A program made the position numbers and the translations under genes. A DNA stretch of 64,000 nt from Oryzias latipes. Its lineage: Eukaryota; Chordata; Actinopteri; Beloniformes; Adrianichthyidae. The stretch is taken from positions 2,043,922-2,107,921 of the forward strand of contig NC_019878.2 of the NCBI RefSeq assembly GCF_002234675.1, given 5' to 3'. Below, piece after piece: positions 22,351 through 56,876 of the stretch; position 1 is the first letter of the stretch; each line of letters starts with the position of its first letter. Under the pieces are notes generated by a model. It saw only the letters and a program-made list of their open reading frames with translations. It did no database searches and had not been told where the DNA came from.

Positions 22351-23133
22351 AACCACGCAGCTCATACCATGAGCCTCGCTCACCTGTGCGACCGAACCGG
22401 AACCGGACCGACCCTCCAGGGATGACGGCGGGCTGCCGCTGATGCTCTTCGGTTAAGAGGCAGGGGCTGCAGGAAGAGGAAGCCCCCTGCCTCACCTGGA
22501 GGTCCAGCTGTGTGTGTTGGAGGGAGGTCCGGGTCAGAAAAGCTGGACTTATAAGATCGCGTCCAGTGGGCGTGGTCTGTCAGGGACCCCAGATGTGCTT
22601 CTGCAAACATCTGTCATTCAGAAACATGACACATGGTTTCATTTGCTGGAATAAGGACAGCATTTTTTTTAAAGTCCATTTGTGTCTCTAGTAGCGTAAA
22701 ACTGTCAGTGAGCTCCAGGCTTTGAAATGATGAGGTGGTCCTGCGGACCCCCGGCCTCGTGCCTTCATCTTCAGACATGAAGAGGTTTCATGGTTTCCAA
22801 AGCTCATTTCTGCTAAATGAAGCCTCCTCCACTGGACGGAGGTCGAGCTCACAGCAGTGTTCTCGTGAACAGACAGAGCTCCTCATGGAGGTTCCTGTTG
22901 TTTCTGAGGACATGCAGCCCCCTACCCCCTCCCTTCAGGTTTGGGGTTAAACAAATGAGGTATTGTTGATCTTCTCGGTTCAGTCCTGAGCTTTACACGT
23001 CTCCGGATGGGATGTGGATTCCAGCCACAGCCAGCAGTAACGCCAAACGCCAGCGGCGTCTTTCTTTACCAGCTGAGCCCCGCTGTGAACCCTTCCTTCT
23101 ACCTGGCCTGTGAACACCTGCTGTGTTCTGCAG
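22351..23133 (+). other. zbtb14: zbtb14 intron 1 (probable)
   Basis: Sequence between the CpG island and the coding start. No conserved coding segment. It ends with the acceptor ctgttctgcag directly before the ATG at 23134. Confidence 0.5.
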
Positions 23134-29253
<6,120 letters not shown>

Positions 29254-31041
29254 CGGCCGGGAAAACGGCCGGATCCGCTCCGGTCATCCAAACCTCTTCA
29301 CGCTGTGGCGTGATGTGACCGACACGGCAGGCTTGTCTCTTCAATCTGCGATCCGTTTCTTTAGGAACAAACTGCTGGGATCATTTGGGATTTAGGGGTG
29401 GTACGGTGCCAAAACGGGTTCTGTTCAGTTTCATGAGCAGAGCTGTTTAAGACTGAGCTGCTGCAGCTCAGAATGGACTCGTGCACCATCAGGTGTGCTG
29501 GTGCTGCCCACACATGAAAGACAATAAACGGTTTTAAACTGCTTTCCACACACCGTGTCCTCATTCTCCAATCACAGAAGAGAACCAATGAACGCCACTG
29601 ATGCACCGCTAACTGTAGTTTGACCCACAGCCAAAAGGAAATTTGACTTGAAGCTAACTTTGTAATGGGAGTTCCTGTGTGGGGGGTTTGTATCATCCAA
29701 CTGCCTGAAGAGAGTTCCCCTGAAATCTGTCCTGGATTCAAAACGGCAGTCTTTGTTCACGGCAGATGCATCGTCCAAACATCTAAGATCCATTTCTCTG
29801 AGCTAAATTGGGATCTGCTGTGAGGAAAGTTTGATCAAACTTCCTTCCTGTCCGCTGAAGGATAGAAAAGCTAAATGCACTCTTGGTCTTGAAGAAGGGT
29901 TGAGGGGGCTCGAGGAAAAACACATTTTGTCACAATATTTGGTTGATTGTAAAGTTGGTTTGGTTTGGCTGCAAATGTTTTTAATGTGGTGGAAGTGTTG
30001 GCCGTACTGAATGGATTGTAGGATTACTAGTCAGTGACCACTAAAGCAACACGCTTTTGTCATTCTGGCGAACAGCGACCTTCATCTGGATTGTTCTAAA
30101 CGGATTGCTGTTGTGAGGCAGAAATGACGCACTAAGAGCCGATATCGCTGACATTCCTCCACAGAGGCTCTATCGGAGCCAGAGCGGCATCACAGACGAC
30201 ACGTCTACGTTGGTCTGAGGCTGCATTTTTTTCAGTGTGTGCTCACATGGCATATTTACCCGTTCACCTGTTTGGTAGGTGAGCACAGAGACTAAATATT
30301 CCACAGTAATCAGCCAAATAAGAGTTCAAACTGCTGGACTGTGGAACTTTTTCATTCTTCTTTCAGAAATGCTGTAAATGTGTTAAACATTTATTTCATA
30401 TAAAAGTGTATTTAATAAGTGAAAAAACTTAGTGTTGCAACTTTAATTTGCAAAGCCAAGATTAGATGATTGGCAGAAATCCAACATCCATTTTTGATTT
30501 CCTACAGCAACAAAAGCCTCTGCGACAAGAATGTAACCAAGATGAAAGGCCTTTTTTATCTATTTATGCTGTGTTTTTAAGAGTAACTGAATAAAAATGG
30601 GTTTTTGAAATCCAATATAAGCCATCAAACAAACATCTTTAAACTGGTACTTAGGAACCAGTTAGTTTATTTAATGGTATTCTCATCTATTTGGACAACT
30701 ACCTTTTAGTTCTGCTGAAGACTTTTTTAAGTAATGTACCTTGTTTTTACAGAGGTTTTTACGAGGTTTTGGGTCAGAAAGCAGAAGTGCTAATGGTTGA
30801 AAGACCTCAAGGAAGACTGAACAGGAAGTCTCTTAGCAAATGACTTTAATAGAACCATGCAAGAAATCTGGAGAAAACACCTTTTCTACCACATTTAGAG
30901 GGAAACTGCAGACACACATGTAAAAACTAAACTGTAACTAAAAAGGACAGACAGCAGCCCCTTCAGGGTGTCGCCTTGGCAACACCAGGACCTCACTACC
31001 CATAACTGCCCTGCACAAAAGAAAGTATGCTGCCCTCCTGA
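29254..31041 (+). other. zbtb14: zbtb14 3' untranslated and intergenic region
   Basis: No coding frame after the stop. AATAAA motifs on the plus strand at 29523-29528 and 30590-30595 are candidate polyadenylation signals for a short or a long 3' end. The region separates the convergent genes zbtb14 and gnal. An ATTAAA on the minus strand at 30845-30850 could serve gnal. Confidence 0.5.
29523..29528 (+). terminator. zbtb14: Candidate zbtb14 polyadenylation signal
   Basis: AATAAA 270 nt after the stop codon, in the right orientation. A second AATAAA is at 30590. Confidence 0.5.
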
Positions 31042-31045
31042 GTAA

Positions 31046-31259
31046 CCCTTGTGCTATCCTAGGCACTTTAACATTGGGAGTTGGGTCATCTAGACCCACT
31101 AGACAGTGCTCTGAACCTTTTTTCTTCAATAATTTGTGATCTTCACTGGTGTCCATGGATTACATGAAATCTTTCCACCTTTATCCACCTTTGTCGTGGT
31201 AGAGAGAACACGTCAATGTAAGGGGGGGGGGGGGGGGGTCATCTAAGATAGCACAAGGG
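31046..31259 (+). mobile_element. TTAA-type MITE, copy 7
   Basis: Flanked by GTAA (31042-31045) and TCAA (31260-31263). It has a G run of 17-18 near the right end. It lies just downstream of the gnal stop codon and is the parent of copy 5. Confidence 0.75.
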
Positions 31260-31390
31260 TCAAACCGGTGCCCCAAATTTATAAATGTAACTGATCACAT
31301 CAAGAACATGAAAATCTACCTGCATTGATCACCTATCAGCCCTGATGACATACCACAAGTTTTACTATAGCTTCTAGATGCAGCAGCCAA

Positions 31391-47646
<16,256 letters not shown>

Positions 47647-48130
47647 CTTACCCTAAACCATGAAATCACCAAACAAGAGTGAAACGAGAGCAAAGCCTTC
47701 TAAAAACAACCAAAGAACTCTTGAAAAACTCCCGTTACTCTTCATCAACATTAGTGTCAGTATGACAAACTTTGATTCTTCATGCAGAGATCAGAAGAGG
47801 AGACAGGGTGAAATGTGAAGGCTGGAAAACATTAAAACTCCAGAGAAGCGAAAGTCAGGTCCGTGGACTCGTGGGCTTTCTGGGGTAGCGGCAGCAGCCC
47901 TTCCCACTTCAGCCCTGTTCACTGACCTGCAGTTGTACTCGATAAAGCAACGTGTCACAGCTCCAAAGGTCCAGCCAAATCCGTCCTTCCGCCGTCCATG
48001 AAGTCCAGGAGAAAAAACCACGGAACCAGAAACTGCTGCTGCTCTCAAAAGACTGTTGTTGAGCAGCAATGCACCTGAGCAGCTCAGTGTCCCACCTGTC
48101 CGCCCCCTCTCTCCCCCACGGGGTCCAGGA
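47647..48130 (-). promoter_or_regulatory. gnal: gnal 5' untranslated region and proximal upstream sequence
   Basis: Directly upstream of the gnal ATG (47646). Moderately GC-rich, but no strong CpG island and no clear TATA box. Role inferred only from position. Confidence 0.4.
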
Positions 48131-48504
48131 GCCTCATTAGTCGTCTTCCTGCTTTTCTTAGGGGATTTCTGTTTTTCCTCTTATGTCAGTTAGCTGCCTG
48201 ACGACAGCAGCGTGAGACAAAAACAAACCAGTTTCCTCCTGATTTCAGTGCAGAACCAGACATGACCCCAGAGAGCAAACAGACATCCTGCTGGTTCTGA
48301 ACCTGCACATCTGGTCTTTGAGGTGAACGGTTTGGTTCTGTTCAATATACTGATCCAGGGACCAGGGAAGTCTGTCTTTCTGATGTAAATGCATTAAAAT
48401 GGTGTCCAGAAAAAGGATTTTGCTTGAAAATCAACAAAGAAGAAATTCAAGAAAATGATTTGTTTAGTTACTAGATTATGTTGGTGTATATATTTAGAAG
48501 TATA

Positions 48505-48565
48505 TATACAGTACAGAGAATGAGAAGGTTTGTCCAAACTTTAGGTCTGTACTGTATATATATAT
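48505..48565. repeat. Short palindromic Tc1-terminal-repeat remnant
   Basis: ACAGTACAGAGAATGAGAAG and, 20-odd bases on, the inverse CTGTACTGT, flanked by TATATA. The interior GTTTGTCCAAAC is itself palindromic. It resembles the ends of a Tc1/mariner group fused with no interior. Confidence 0.5.
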
Positions 48566-48699
48566 ATATGTATTTTACTGCTCTTTTTTATAGTTAAACT
48601 CACTTGTGTAATTCTAAAGGGAGTGTGGAAAGAGTGTATTTAGGTATGTTTATTCTCTGTTTTTCTCGTGTGTGTTTTTTTGTTTGTGTGAGTTTGAAT

Positions 48700-49440
48700 G
48701 TTGGATGCGCTCATATTCGAATTTCCTCAGCAAAGGCTGCCATCAGTAACACACTACACCACCAGGGACTCAAACCCTGCAGGGCCAGACGTGTCCCCCT
48801 GCTAAAACCAGTACATGTGCAGGCCCGTCTATAGTCTGCTAGAGAGCATTTGGATGATCCAGAAGAGGATTGGGAGAATGTCCTATGGTCAGATGAAACC
48901 ACAATAGAACTTTTTGGTAAGAACTCTACTGTTTGGAGGAGAAAGAATGCTGAGCAGCATCCAAAGAACACCAGACCTACTGTAAAGCATGGGGGTGGAA
49001 GCATCATGCTTTGGGTTATTTTTCAGCAAAGAGACCAGGACGACTGATCCGTGTAAAGGAAAGAATGAATGGAGCCATGTATGGTCAGATTTAGAGTGAA
49101 AACCTAATCCATCAAGACATTGAAGATGAAACATGGCTGGGTTTTTCAGCATGACAACCATCCCAAACACACTGTTGCCCGGGTAACAAAGAGGTGGCTT
49201 CATGAGAAGCATTTCAAGGTCCTGGAGTGGTCTGGCCAGTCTCCAGATCTCAACACCATAGAAAATCTTTGGAGGGAGTTGAAAGTCTGTGTTGCCCAGC
49301 AACAGCACCAAAACATCACTGCTGTAGAGGAGATCTGCATGGAGGAATGGACCAAAATACCACCAACAGTTTTGTAGAACCTTGTAAAGACTTACAGAAA
49401 ATGTTTGACTGCTGTCATTGCCAACAAAGGGTATTTAACA
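48700..49440 (+). pseudogene. Tc1-like transposon, decayed
   Basis: Reads HHQGLKPCRARRVPLLKPVH (second HTH), [20 protein letters not shown] (first catalytic Asp), [30 protein letters not shown] (second Asp), [16 protein letters not shown] (third acidic residue) and [11 protein letters not shown]. Several frameshifts, for example near 49040-49110, make it inactive. The N-terminal HTH is missing. Confidence 0.82.
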
Positions 49441-49692
49441 GCGATAGGCAAACTTTTCAACTCGTGGGCCATAAAGGGTTCTAAAATTCGATAGATGGGC
49501 CGGATCGGGAGGAGAAGCATGGAGTGTTTTGGTAATCCACCTTACAAGAGAAAGAAATAACATGGAATCTAAACGAAAGCATTTTGATTGAAAATTAATA
49601 TACATTTTAAAGCAAAACATCTTTATGTTTTTTTTTTTGTTTTCACACTGCGGCGTTTGTTCTAATTTTAGAGCCAATTGCACCAATGGCCT

Positions 49693-50640
49693 TAAGCTAG
49701 GGGTCGGCAACCCAAAATGTTGAAAGAGCCAAATTGGATGAAAAAACAAATATGTCTGGAGCCGCAAAATATTAAAAGCCCTATTTAAGCCTTATAATGA
49801 AGGGAACAAATGCAATATGTATCTATATTAGCTATATTAGCCTGCTATCAAAATGGTAAATGGTAAATGGCGTATATTTATATAGCGCCTTTCTTCCTAC
49901 AAGGACAAAGTGCTTTACAGTCACACACACATTCACACACTGGTGGCGGCTCCGCTGCCAAACACAGGCGCCCGCCTACCACCTGGAGCAAGGTTGTAGT
50001 AAGTTGCTACAAATACATAATGAGCGTAACGATCAAATGTTTATTTGCCCTGCAGTGCATTCTGCGGAGAACGACGCGTCACGTGACTGCTCTGTTGTGT
50101 AAGTTTAACTTCATTACAATATCAATGAATTATGTTTTATTGCTTTGATAAAATTAAAGAAATGTAATAAAGAAATCCGATTTTTGATGTCATTTTTATT
50201 TTGAGAGTTCGAACAAAAAACAATAAAATGGAACGTGCATGCCCCATGACAGTCAGCCTGCGCTCGAATGACAAAACAGCTTCAAGCATTTGTGGCGCCT
50301 GGAGACTTTCATTCAGCTCCTTTAGCTGGCTCGTCACAGTCATATCCACCAAAAAGTGCAGCTTTTAGAGCCACAGTATCTTCCAGTTGCGGGTAGTTCA
50401 GGTCTTTGCTTTTCAGGAATGTTTTCACGTGTTCTAAACAGACGACAAAGTGACGCAAAACGTCACCCCTGGACAGCCATCGGACTGTGGTGTGTAGCAG
50501 GAGATCAGAATATTCGCTTTCAACTTCATCAAGCAATGCACGGAACTGACGCTGGTTCTATTTACATCAGCCACCTGCCTAGTGGTCTGCTAAAAGTAAA
50601 AAAAAAAAAAGCCCTGCTGGTCAATGAGTTATATCGCGAT
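49693..50640 (-). pseudogene. hAT-type transposase relic, second copy (ZBED5/GTF2IRD2-like)
   Basis: The minus strand carries DEVESEYSDLLLHTTVRWLS, FVVCLEHVKTFLKSKDLNYP and MVDMTVTSQLKELNESLQ, collinear with the relic at 11.2-12.6 kb and with its 3' non-coding DNA. The element end at 49693 (TAGGGGTCGGCAACCC) shows the family terminal repeat. It is internally deleted and interrupted by an unrelated repeat at 49852-49990. Confidence 0.72.
49852..49990 (+). repeat. Common teleost repeat (taaatggcgtatatttatatagcgcc type)
   Basis: Contains TATTTATATAGCGCCTTTC, AAAGTGCTTTACAGTCACAC and GGTGGCGGCTCCGCTGCC, a unit I recall as frequent in fish genomes. It interrupts the hAT relic. Confidence 0.55.
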
Positions 50641-50905
50641 ATAACGCATTGCTGCTGGTAGAAACGTGTGTCGCAGGCTATGACGCAAACCTTCGTAGAC
50701 AGAAATGTTGAAATTTAATATTGTAGTGGCGGTCATGCGCATTTTCGGTCTGCTAGCAGCAGGGGATTATGGGATGCTGTCTCCTGATCTAATTAAGGAT
50801 CAGCATGAGCGTTTCTGTTTGCACACGTTTCTTTTCATATGACAGTTTTGTTGTTAGACCTTAGTTTATACTTCCTGTTATGTTGTTTCTTTATGTTTCA
50901 CCATA

Positions 50906-50908
<3 letters not shown>

Positions 50909-50938
<30 letters not shown>
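50909..50938 (+). repeat. (GT)n microsatellite, 30 bp
   Basis: Uninterrupted GT dinucleotides followed by a short G run. Confidence 0.85.
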
Positions 50939-50940
<2 letters not shown>

Positions 50941-51060
50941 AGGGGGGGTTGATGATGCCTGTGCAATGTTCCATGTGTTGCGTGTTCAAACTTAATAAGC
51001 TTGTTATGCCGGAAAGGAGACTGTGCTCTCAGCTTCTCTTTCTGCCTCCTCCTTCCTGAG

Positions 51061-51645
51061 CAGTGGTCCCCAACCCTTTGGACGCCACGGTTCGGTATGA
51101 CATCACTCAAACTTTCACGGACCTGTGATTTGAATGTAGGCAGGTGATTTTTATAGCAATACTACAAAGAAGATGCGGCAACATGAAACCCAAGCTTTTA
51201 TTTTGACACCCACAACCTTGTACTTCGCACAGGTCTCATCATCCTCTCCCCTTCCCACACTCATGGTGCAACAAAGAAAGGCTGTCTATTGAATGTAGCT
51301 TTATTTTTTTTGAAGTGGAAGGCTCCTCTTCTGTCTCCTGGCTGGGCCTTTTCCCCTTACCAAAGAACCTTTCCAAAGATGTTTGTTTTTTACTCATTTT
51401 GCTAGTCCCTGGGGTTTTATTTTAGTGGTACGTATCACGTGACCGAGAAGAGCGCCTTGGCCGGCGTCTAGAGTGACAGAGAGGGATCGAACAGAGAATT
51501 GGGCAATTTAAAAAGAAAGCATCTTTCAGATTCCGAAATAAATGAAACAGAAGTAATGAAAGTTATTTGTTCTTTCTGTGCGGCCTGGTACCCAATGACT
51601 CACGGACCGGTACCGTTCTGTGGCCCAGGGGTTGGGGACCGCTTG
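51061..51645 (+). mobile_element. Non-autonomous hAT element (CAGTGGTCCCCAACC end)
   Basis: Left end CAGTGGTCCCCAACC, right end GGTTGGGGACCGCTTG, inverted and similar. Words such as ACGGACCTGTGA and CACGGACCGGTAC near the ends are typical of this hAT group. No convincing 8-bp duplication. No transposase. Confidence 0.65.
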
Positions 51646-51689
51646 CCTTAAGTACCTCATGTAAAACCCAAACTTGACCGGGGAGGACA

Positions 51690-52430
51690 GTCTTTGGGAA
51701 TGGTCAGGTGGGGGGGGGGCACGGTGAAACATTCGTGCTCATCTCTTACCGGTCCGCCCCCCAATTTTAACTCTCACTTTAGACACCACACACTGCATGT
51801 TGACACCAAACACGCAGCAAATGCACACCTCACATGTATCCCGGGGTGGGGGGTTCTTTTTTTTTTTGTGGGGGTGGGGGGTTCTGCTGCTTGTCAGCAG
51901 TGGGGCCTGCCACCCCACTGGAGACCTATTTTACCTGCAGCACACACACCGCACACCCACACCACAATACACAGGTGGGATTGGGGAGGGGCGGCCGGTC
52001 TTCACCCGTCTGGTCCACTCGGGGCGGTCTTGCGTGTGGGGACCCTATCAGCCGGGCGTGCAGTGCTGGGGGTGGGTCTGTGGGCTGGAGGGGGTTACTG
52101 TGTGGCGACAGGGGGCAACCAGAAGAATGTGTGTGTGAGAGTGCATGGGTGGGGACAGGCCTGGGGTCTGCCTCGCCAGTAGCCACTGGGGCTCACCTTT
52201 CCTTATCCAGAGTGGGAAGAGAAGTGGTGGGGAAGGGGTTGAGGGACGTGTTGGGTAAGGGGGGGGCTGTAGAGGGTAGTGTAGTGTGGGAGGAGGTAGG
52301 GCCGGAGCTGTGGTTGTGTCGTGATCTTTGGGCTGATTGGGTCGGGTGCCGGGGCTGGCCTGCGGTGACGAGGCTCGGGCTGGGTGGTGGGCGGCTCCTG
52401 GGTCCTCTGGGTCCTGGCCTCATCCTTGTC
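51690..52430 (+). repeat. G-rich, strand-asymmetric block
   Basis: Plus strand strongly enriched in G (many ggggtgggg and gtgggg words). A 225-codon frame (51834-52511) is open, but its composition (Gly, Trp, Arg, Val) is what a G-rich strand gives by chance. Possibly untranslated sequence of a retroelement. Confidence 0.45.
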
Positions 52431-52437
52431 CCACGTC

Positions 52438-52785
52438 TCAGTGTCCAGCGCCCGTCTGCCCCAATGGCTGCCACCCGGTACGGTGGAGCGCGCCTGTCCT
52501 GTGGCTCCTGACGCTGGGTTCGCCTATGCCTCCTGGTGCCGGAGGGGCCCCTGTAGGGGCCTCCTCTGCACCTGCGGATTCTTCTGAGACCGAGAAGCGC
52601 ATTCTCGGTCTGGGAAGTGTGAGCGGGTTTGGCGTGTCGCCATCAGCAGTTGTTAAAGATGACTGAGCAACCGGAGGAGTCGCGGCGGATGTGTCGCTGA
52701 CAGGCAGGTTGTTTTGCAGCCGTGACATGATGGCTTCCGTCGCAGTGTTCAGATGTTGGAGCTGGCAAATGTGCTCCAGCGACAA
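52438..52785 (-). pseudogene. Ty3/gypsy-like gag N-terminal fragment
   Basis: The minus strand reads SLEHICQLQHLNTATEAIMS and RLQNNLPVSDTSAATPPVAQ, resembling the N-terminal helix-plus-proline region of gypsy gag proteins in fish. It has no continuation into a capsid or pol region. Weak call. Confidence 0.4.
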
Positions 52786-53034
52786 AGTAGCAAACCCGGT
52801 CAGGTTAGTTGGGCAAAGATCTCCTGCTGCTGGGTCTGTAGATCATTCAGTAGAATGTCTATTTTATACCCTTACAGGACACCGTAGAAAGTTTAGTTCG
52901 GTTGCTGGATGTATGATGGCTGCATGCTCGACATTAAAGCAGTGTTCTAGCTCCATCTAGTGTGATCCTTGACTCACACAAACATACAGAGAATTGAGAG
53001 AAATCTACAGGGTCCATGTTTAATGAAGTATTCT

Positions 53035-53421
53035 GTCACAAGAACAGGCTGACGGCTGGATCCAAATGCAGCAGGTTAATTAGCTCAGCTAAAGGTCCAC
53101 AAAGCTAAATCAGGGTCAGGCAGGCAGGAGCCGATAACAGGCATGAAATCATTCGAGGAGAGACATGTTGGTCATGATTCCAGGCGAGGGTCGGGGCAGG
53201 CAAACGGAGTCAGAGAAAGGGTCAGGAGACAGAAGATCAGGTCCAAATGGCACAAACAAAACTTCATACTGAGCTCAGAGCAGAGCTTAAGTAGACTCTG
53301 ATTGATGAATGAGAGTCCGGTGTGCAGGATCCAGGAAGTATGGTTATAACTCTGGAGATGGTTCCCAATGGTGACCAGAGGGGGAGACAGATTTCTGACT
53401 TCTGAGAGTTCTATTTGACAG
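53035..53421. mobile_element. Possible short inverted-repeat element
   Basis: Ends TGTCACAAGAAC and the inverse GTTCTATTTGACA agree at most positions across 387 bp. No coding capacity. Family unknown. Confidence 0.35.
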
Positions 53422-53869
53422 GGATTTTGTTTTTGGGTGGTGGTGGGGGGCAGATAGTGGCACAGACTGCAGAAGGGTGGAATAAAATGTCACATTCTAT
53501 GTGGGTCTCGATCATGACAGATTGAAGAAGAAAAAAATCATGCGTTTTTAATATTGTTCTGGGGCCGGACCAAACATGGAGGTGGGCCGGATCATAAATT
53601 GCCCACCCCTGGTATTGATATGACATTTTATTATTGACCAAATCTTAATTGGTCAATAATAAATAAATAATTCTTTTTTTCAATCTGGGTATGATTTTCT
53701 GGATTTTTTTCTCATGTTTCTGATTGTTGAGGTATACCTATGAACAAAATTACAGGCCTCTCTCATATTTTTAGTGAGAGTATTGCACAACTGGTGGCTG
53801 AAAAAATACTTTTTCCTCCACTGTATGTGCAAAGGTACATGCCTTTTAGACCTAAGCAAAGCATTTGTT

Positions 53870-56160
53870 CTAGATCCATACCTCTTATGTGCAATACAGT
53901 CTGTCCACCACTTCGCTCATGTGGTTTAGTTCCCATTTTCACCAACACTGCCAATGTCTTTCATTTAGGGAAAGCCAGATACATTTCATTGGGATAAGTA
54001 AACGTATCCCTCAAAGTTCCTTTCTTGGGCCACTATTATTTTCATTATTGTCTTTCCTATCTGCAACTCGAAATGTAATATGCAATTTATGCTGATGACA
54101 CAATTATTGTCTTAGACCAGGGGACGGCAACCCATGGCTCCGGAGCCACATGTGGCTCTTTCATCCTTCTGTTGTGGCTCCCTGTGACTTTGGAAAATAA
54201 TGAGTATTTTATAATAATTAAATTTTATTTTAGTTTGTTCATCTGCTGGCTCCGTACGAAGCGCGTACCACGTCAAAACCAGCTTCCTTAATAAGCACGT
54301 ATTTATCGGGCGAGAACTGCAGAGCTGATAGCAGGAGGACACACGCGGTCCGGAGTGATCTTCTGCTGGGAACTTGACGTGCCGCGGGGCAGAGAAATTT
54401 TCTGATGACAGAGAGTTCGCGCCAGTGTTGCCAGATAGTCACAGTTTTCCAGCCAAAAAGTCATCTGAAAACCGCCAGACCCAGCCAAAAACCGCCCAAC
54501 ATAACTTTTGTTGATGTTTTTTTTCGTACTGGACTGATTTAGCAAAATAAAACATTTTTCTAAATAAAAGATAGTTCAGACTAATAATATAATGTGTACA
54601 ATATTGAATATTTCTTCAGCGGGCCGCCTTCTTCCATTCATTTTCTTAACCCGCTCTATCCCCGCCGTAACTTGCGTCCGGCTCTTTCATCCTTGTGCTG
54701 CGCTGGAGCGCCACGACTATCGTATTTTGCGCTCTCTGTGTAGGACACACTGAGGTGCGCGGGGGAAACAAATCTCAGCTGCAGAGGATGTGAACAGGTG
54801 AACAGGTAGAGAGGAAAAGCAGGTGGAGAGGCGGAGGAGGGGCTTTGGCTTCAAACTCTGTCAGAGAGATGCAAACACGGGCGTCAGATTGAGACGCAGC
54901 TTTCCCTGCAGGAGTTGAAGCAGAGACTTTCCCTGGGATGATTTTATGAACTCAAACATGGAAACATGATCACCAAGTAGAACTCTTCAAAATAATATAC
55001 CTGATCTCTCCACATTCTCAGTTTCTACCATGCATTGATGCACACATCGCTCCACGCAGCGATCAGACCAGAACTTCAGCTGGTGGCTCCTCCCAACGCG
55101 ACCGCGGTATCATCCTTTTAAGAACATAATGTGCATTTGCAGTGATGTATGTTTCAGAGGATGTCTGATTGGCCAATCTACATGTCAATCAAGTCCCGTA
55201 CTTCTCAGTGAGGATTTTGATTGGCTGGTGGATTTTAAAGAAATACTTTTTTTTATCTTTTCTGGCCCGCGATCTACGCCTTGAAGATCGACGTAATGAG
55301 CACCTTTGAATAATATATACATGCATAATATATATAATGATGTGAAAACAGGTTGTGGCTCCGGGTGCTTTCTTTTCATTAGGGGCGTCCCAAATGGCTC
55401 TTTGAGTAAAAAAGGTTGCTGACCCCTGCCCTAGACCAAGCATCACAGACGTTAGCTTTTCTTTGCAGCATGATTTTAACTCAATACAACTTTGGCTGAC
55501 CTCAAATAAATCTTATGCTCTTTCAGAAAAACATTATTGCAGTAAGATTAAGTCTTGATTTACATTTTTTGGACTCCTGAGGCTACAAAGTCTTTTAAAT
55601 ATTTTGGTATCTGATTAGAACCTATTGTATCATTTGACACCAATAAACTCAATTACACATAAACAAACCTACCATCTCAAAACTCTTTACCAATCAGTTA
55701 ACTGCTTCAATTTTCCTGTTAGGAAGAGACATTTCACAACTGTTACTGCCGATATTGGACTATGGAGACTTAATTTATTTTAATGCTACCTCTTTATGTT
55801 TACATTTTTTGGAATGATTTACAATATGCCGTTTAAAAGTTTGGGTTGGCTGTCACCATTAGGCTGATGGCAATTTCACTGGTTACAATTTATATGTAAA
55901 TTCCTTTTTTTAAACTTTTCGTCCTTATTTGAAACAATACTTAGCTCCTTATGCTACACAATATAACCTACTCTACATTAATCAGATCTTTTCTGCGACA
56001 AGAATGACACATTTGGACAAATATGCAATTTATTTCAAGACACCAGATGATTGGAATAATCTAATCTCGCCAAATTCCTATGCTTTACCAGAATCTAGGA
56101 AAGCTCTTTTGGTTCATCGTCAGAATACATGCTATAGTTTGTGGTTTCCCGAACTTTGAA
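53870..56160 (+). pseudogene. L2/CR1-like LINE ORF2 fragment, split by a hAT element
   Basis: Left piece 53870-54117 has RIPQSSFLGPLLFSLLS and, in a shifted frame, the catalytic-like YADDTIIVLD pattern at 54085-54117. The right piece 55437-56160 ends with DKYAIYFKTPDDWNNLISPN and a stop, the usual ORF2 C-terminal form of this group. The intervening 1.3 kb is a hAT insertion. Confidence 0.65.
54118..55428 (+). mobile_element. Non-autonomous hAT element (CAGGGGTCGGCAACC family)
   Basis: 1,311 bp with ends CAGGGGACGGCAACCC and the inverse GGTTGCTGACCCCTG. Flanking 8-mers TCTTAGAC and CCCTAGAC agree at six of eight positions. It interrupts a LINE reading frame. Repeated TGTGGCTC words near the ends are shared with the element in zbtb14. 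No transposase. Confidence 0.78.
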
Positions 56161-56827
56161 TCTCTATTATTTATATTTTTATTGTTATTTGTGTGTCTTC
56201 TGTTTTCTTGCAAGGAGATAGTCTTGTATGCCTCTGTTGTGAACTGTTTAGGGTTTAGACTGAAATATGTTGTGGGTGTGTGAGTGTTTTGTGTCATCTA
56301 CTGGACTTTAAAATAGTTTTGTTTTGTTTTTACTTTGTTGATTCCATGTTTGCTTGCATTTGCTTATTTACCATTTCATCTCAAGAAGCTATGTCCTCCC
56401 ATTTGTGATTAAAAATGTCTAAATAAATACATTTATGGACATGCCCAGCAAAATGCACAGTTATGCAGTAAAACAGGGCACCAGTGGAAATAACAGACCA
56501 GTCAACGAAGAAGATAATCTTTTGTCGGTTTCAAAACAGAGGAAGACGTTTTATGGGATTAGAGGGAACATGAATCATCATGATCTTAAATCTCTCAATC
56601 AGTTTTGTCAGAATCTTTAATTCATTTTCTTTCATTCCTCTTCTGAAAGAGCAACCAAGAAATGTTTCTCCTTGTCAGCTGACCTTCCTCCCCTCTGCAT
56701 AGCATCACCATGGTAACTAGGTGGGACAGCATTAGGATTTACTTTCTGCACATTGTGGTGTTTATCAAAACAAAATCATGCCAAACTCAAAACACAAATT
56801 CAAAAGTAATACAGGTGATTCTGTTCT
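56161..56827. other. No gene seen
   Basis: AT-rich sequence with an element-tail-like repeat of ACTTT/TGTTTT words to about 56430. No coding frame recognised. Confidence 0.4.
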
Positions 56828-56876
56828 TCAAGAGGATTGTAGCCCATTTTTCTGGCCACCATCCAGAGACTTTAAC
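56828..56876 (-). CDS. Candidate terminal exon of an unidentified minus-strand gene
   Basis: Follows an acceptor (gtttctcag) and encodes 16 residues ending in TGA (LKSLDGGQKNGLQSS). Its start phase (one base completing a codon) fits the end phase of the candidate exon at 63133-63179. Very short, so chance is a real possibility. Confidence 0.2.

Noticed and set aside
51834..52511. 225-codon plus-strand open frame
   Set aside because: Composition (Gly, Trp, Val, Arg, Ser) follows from the G-rich strand; no domain, no splice context and overlapping long frames in other phases.
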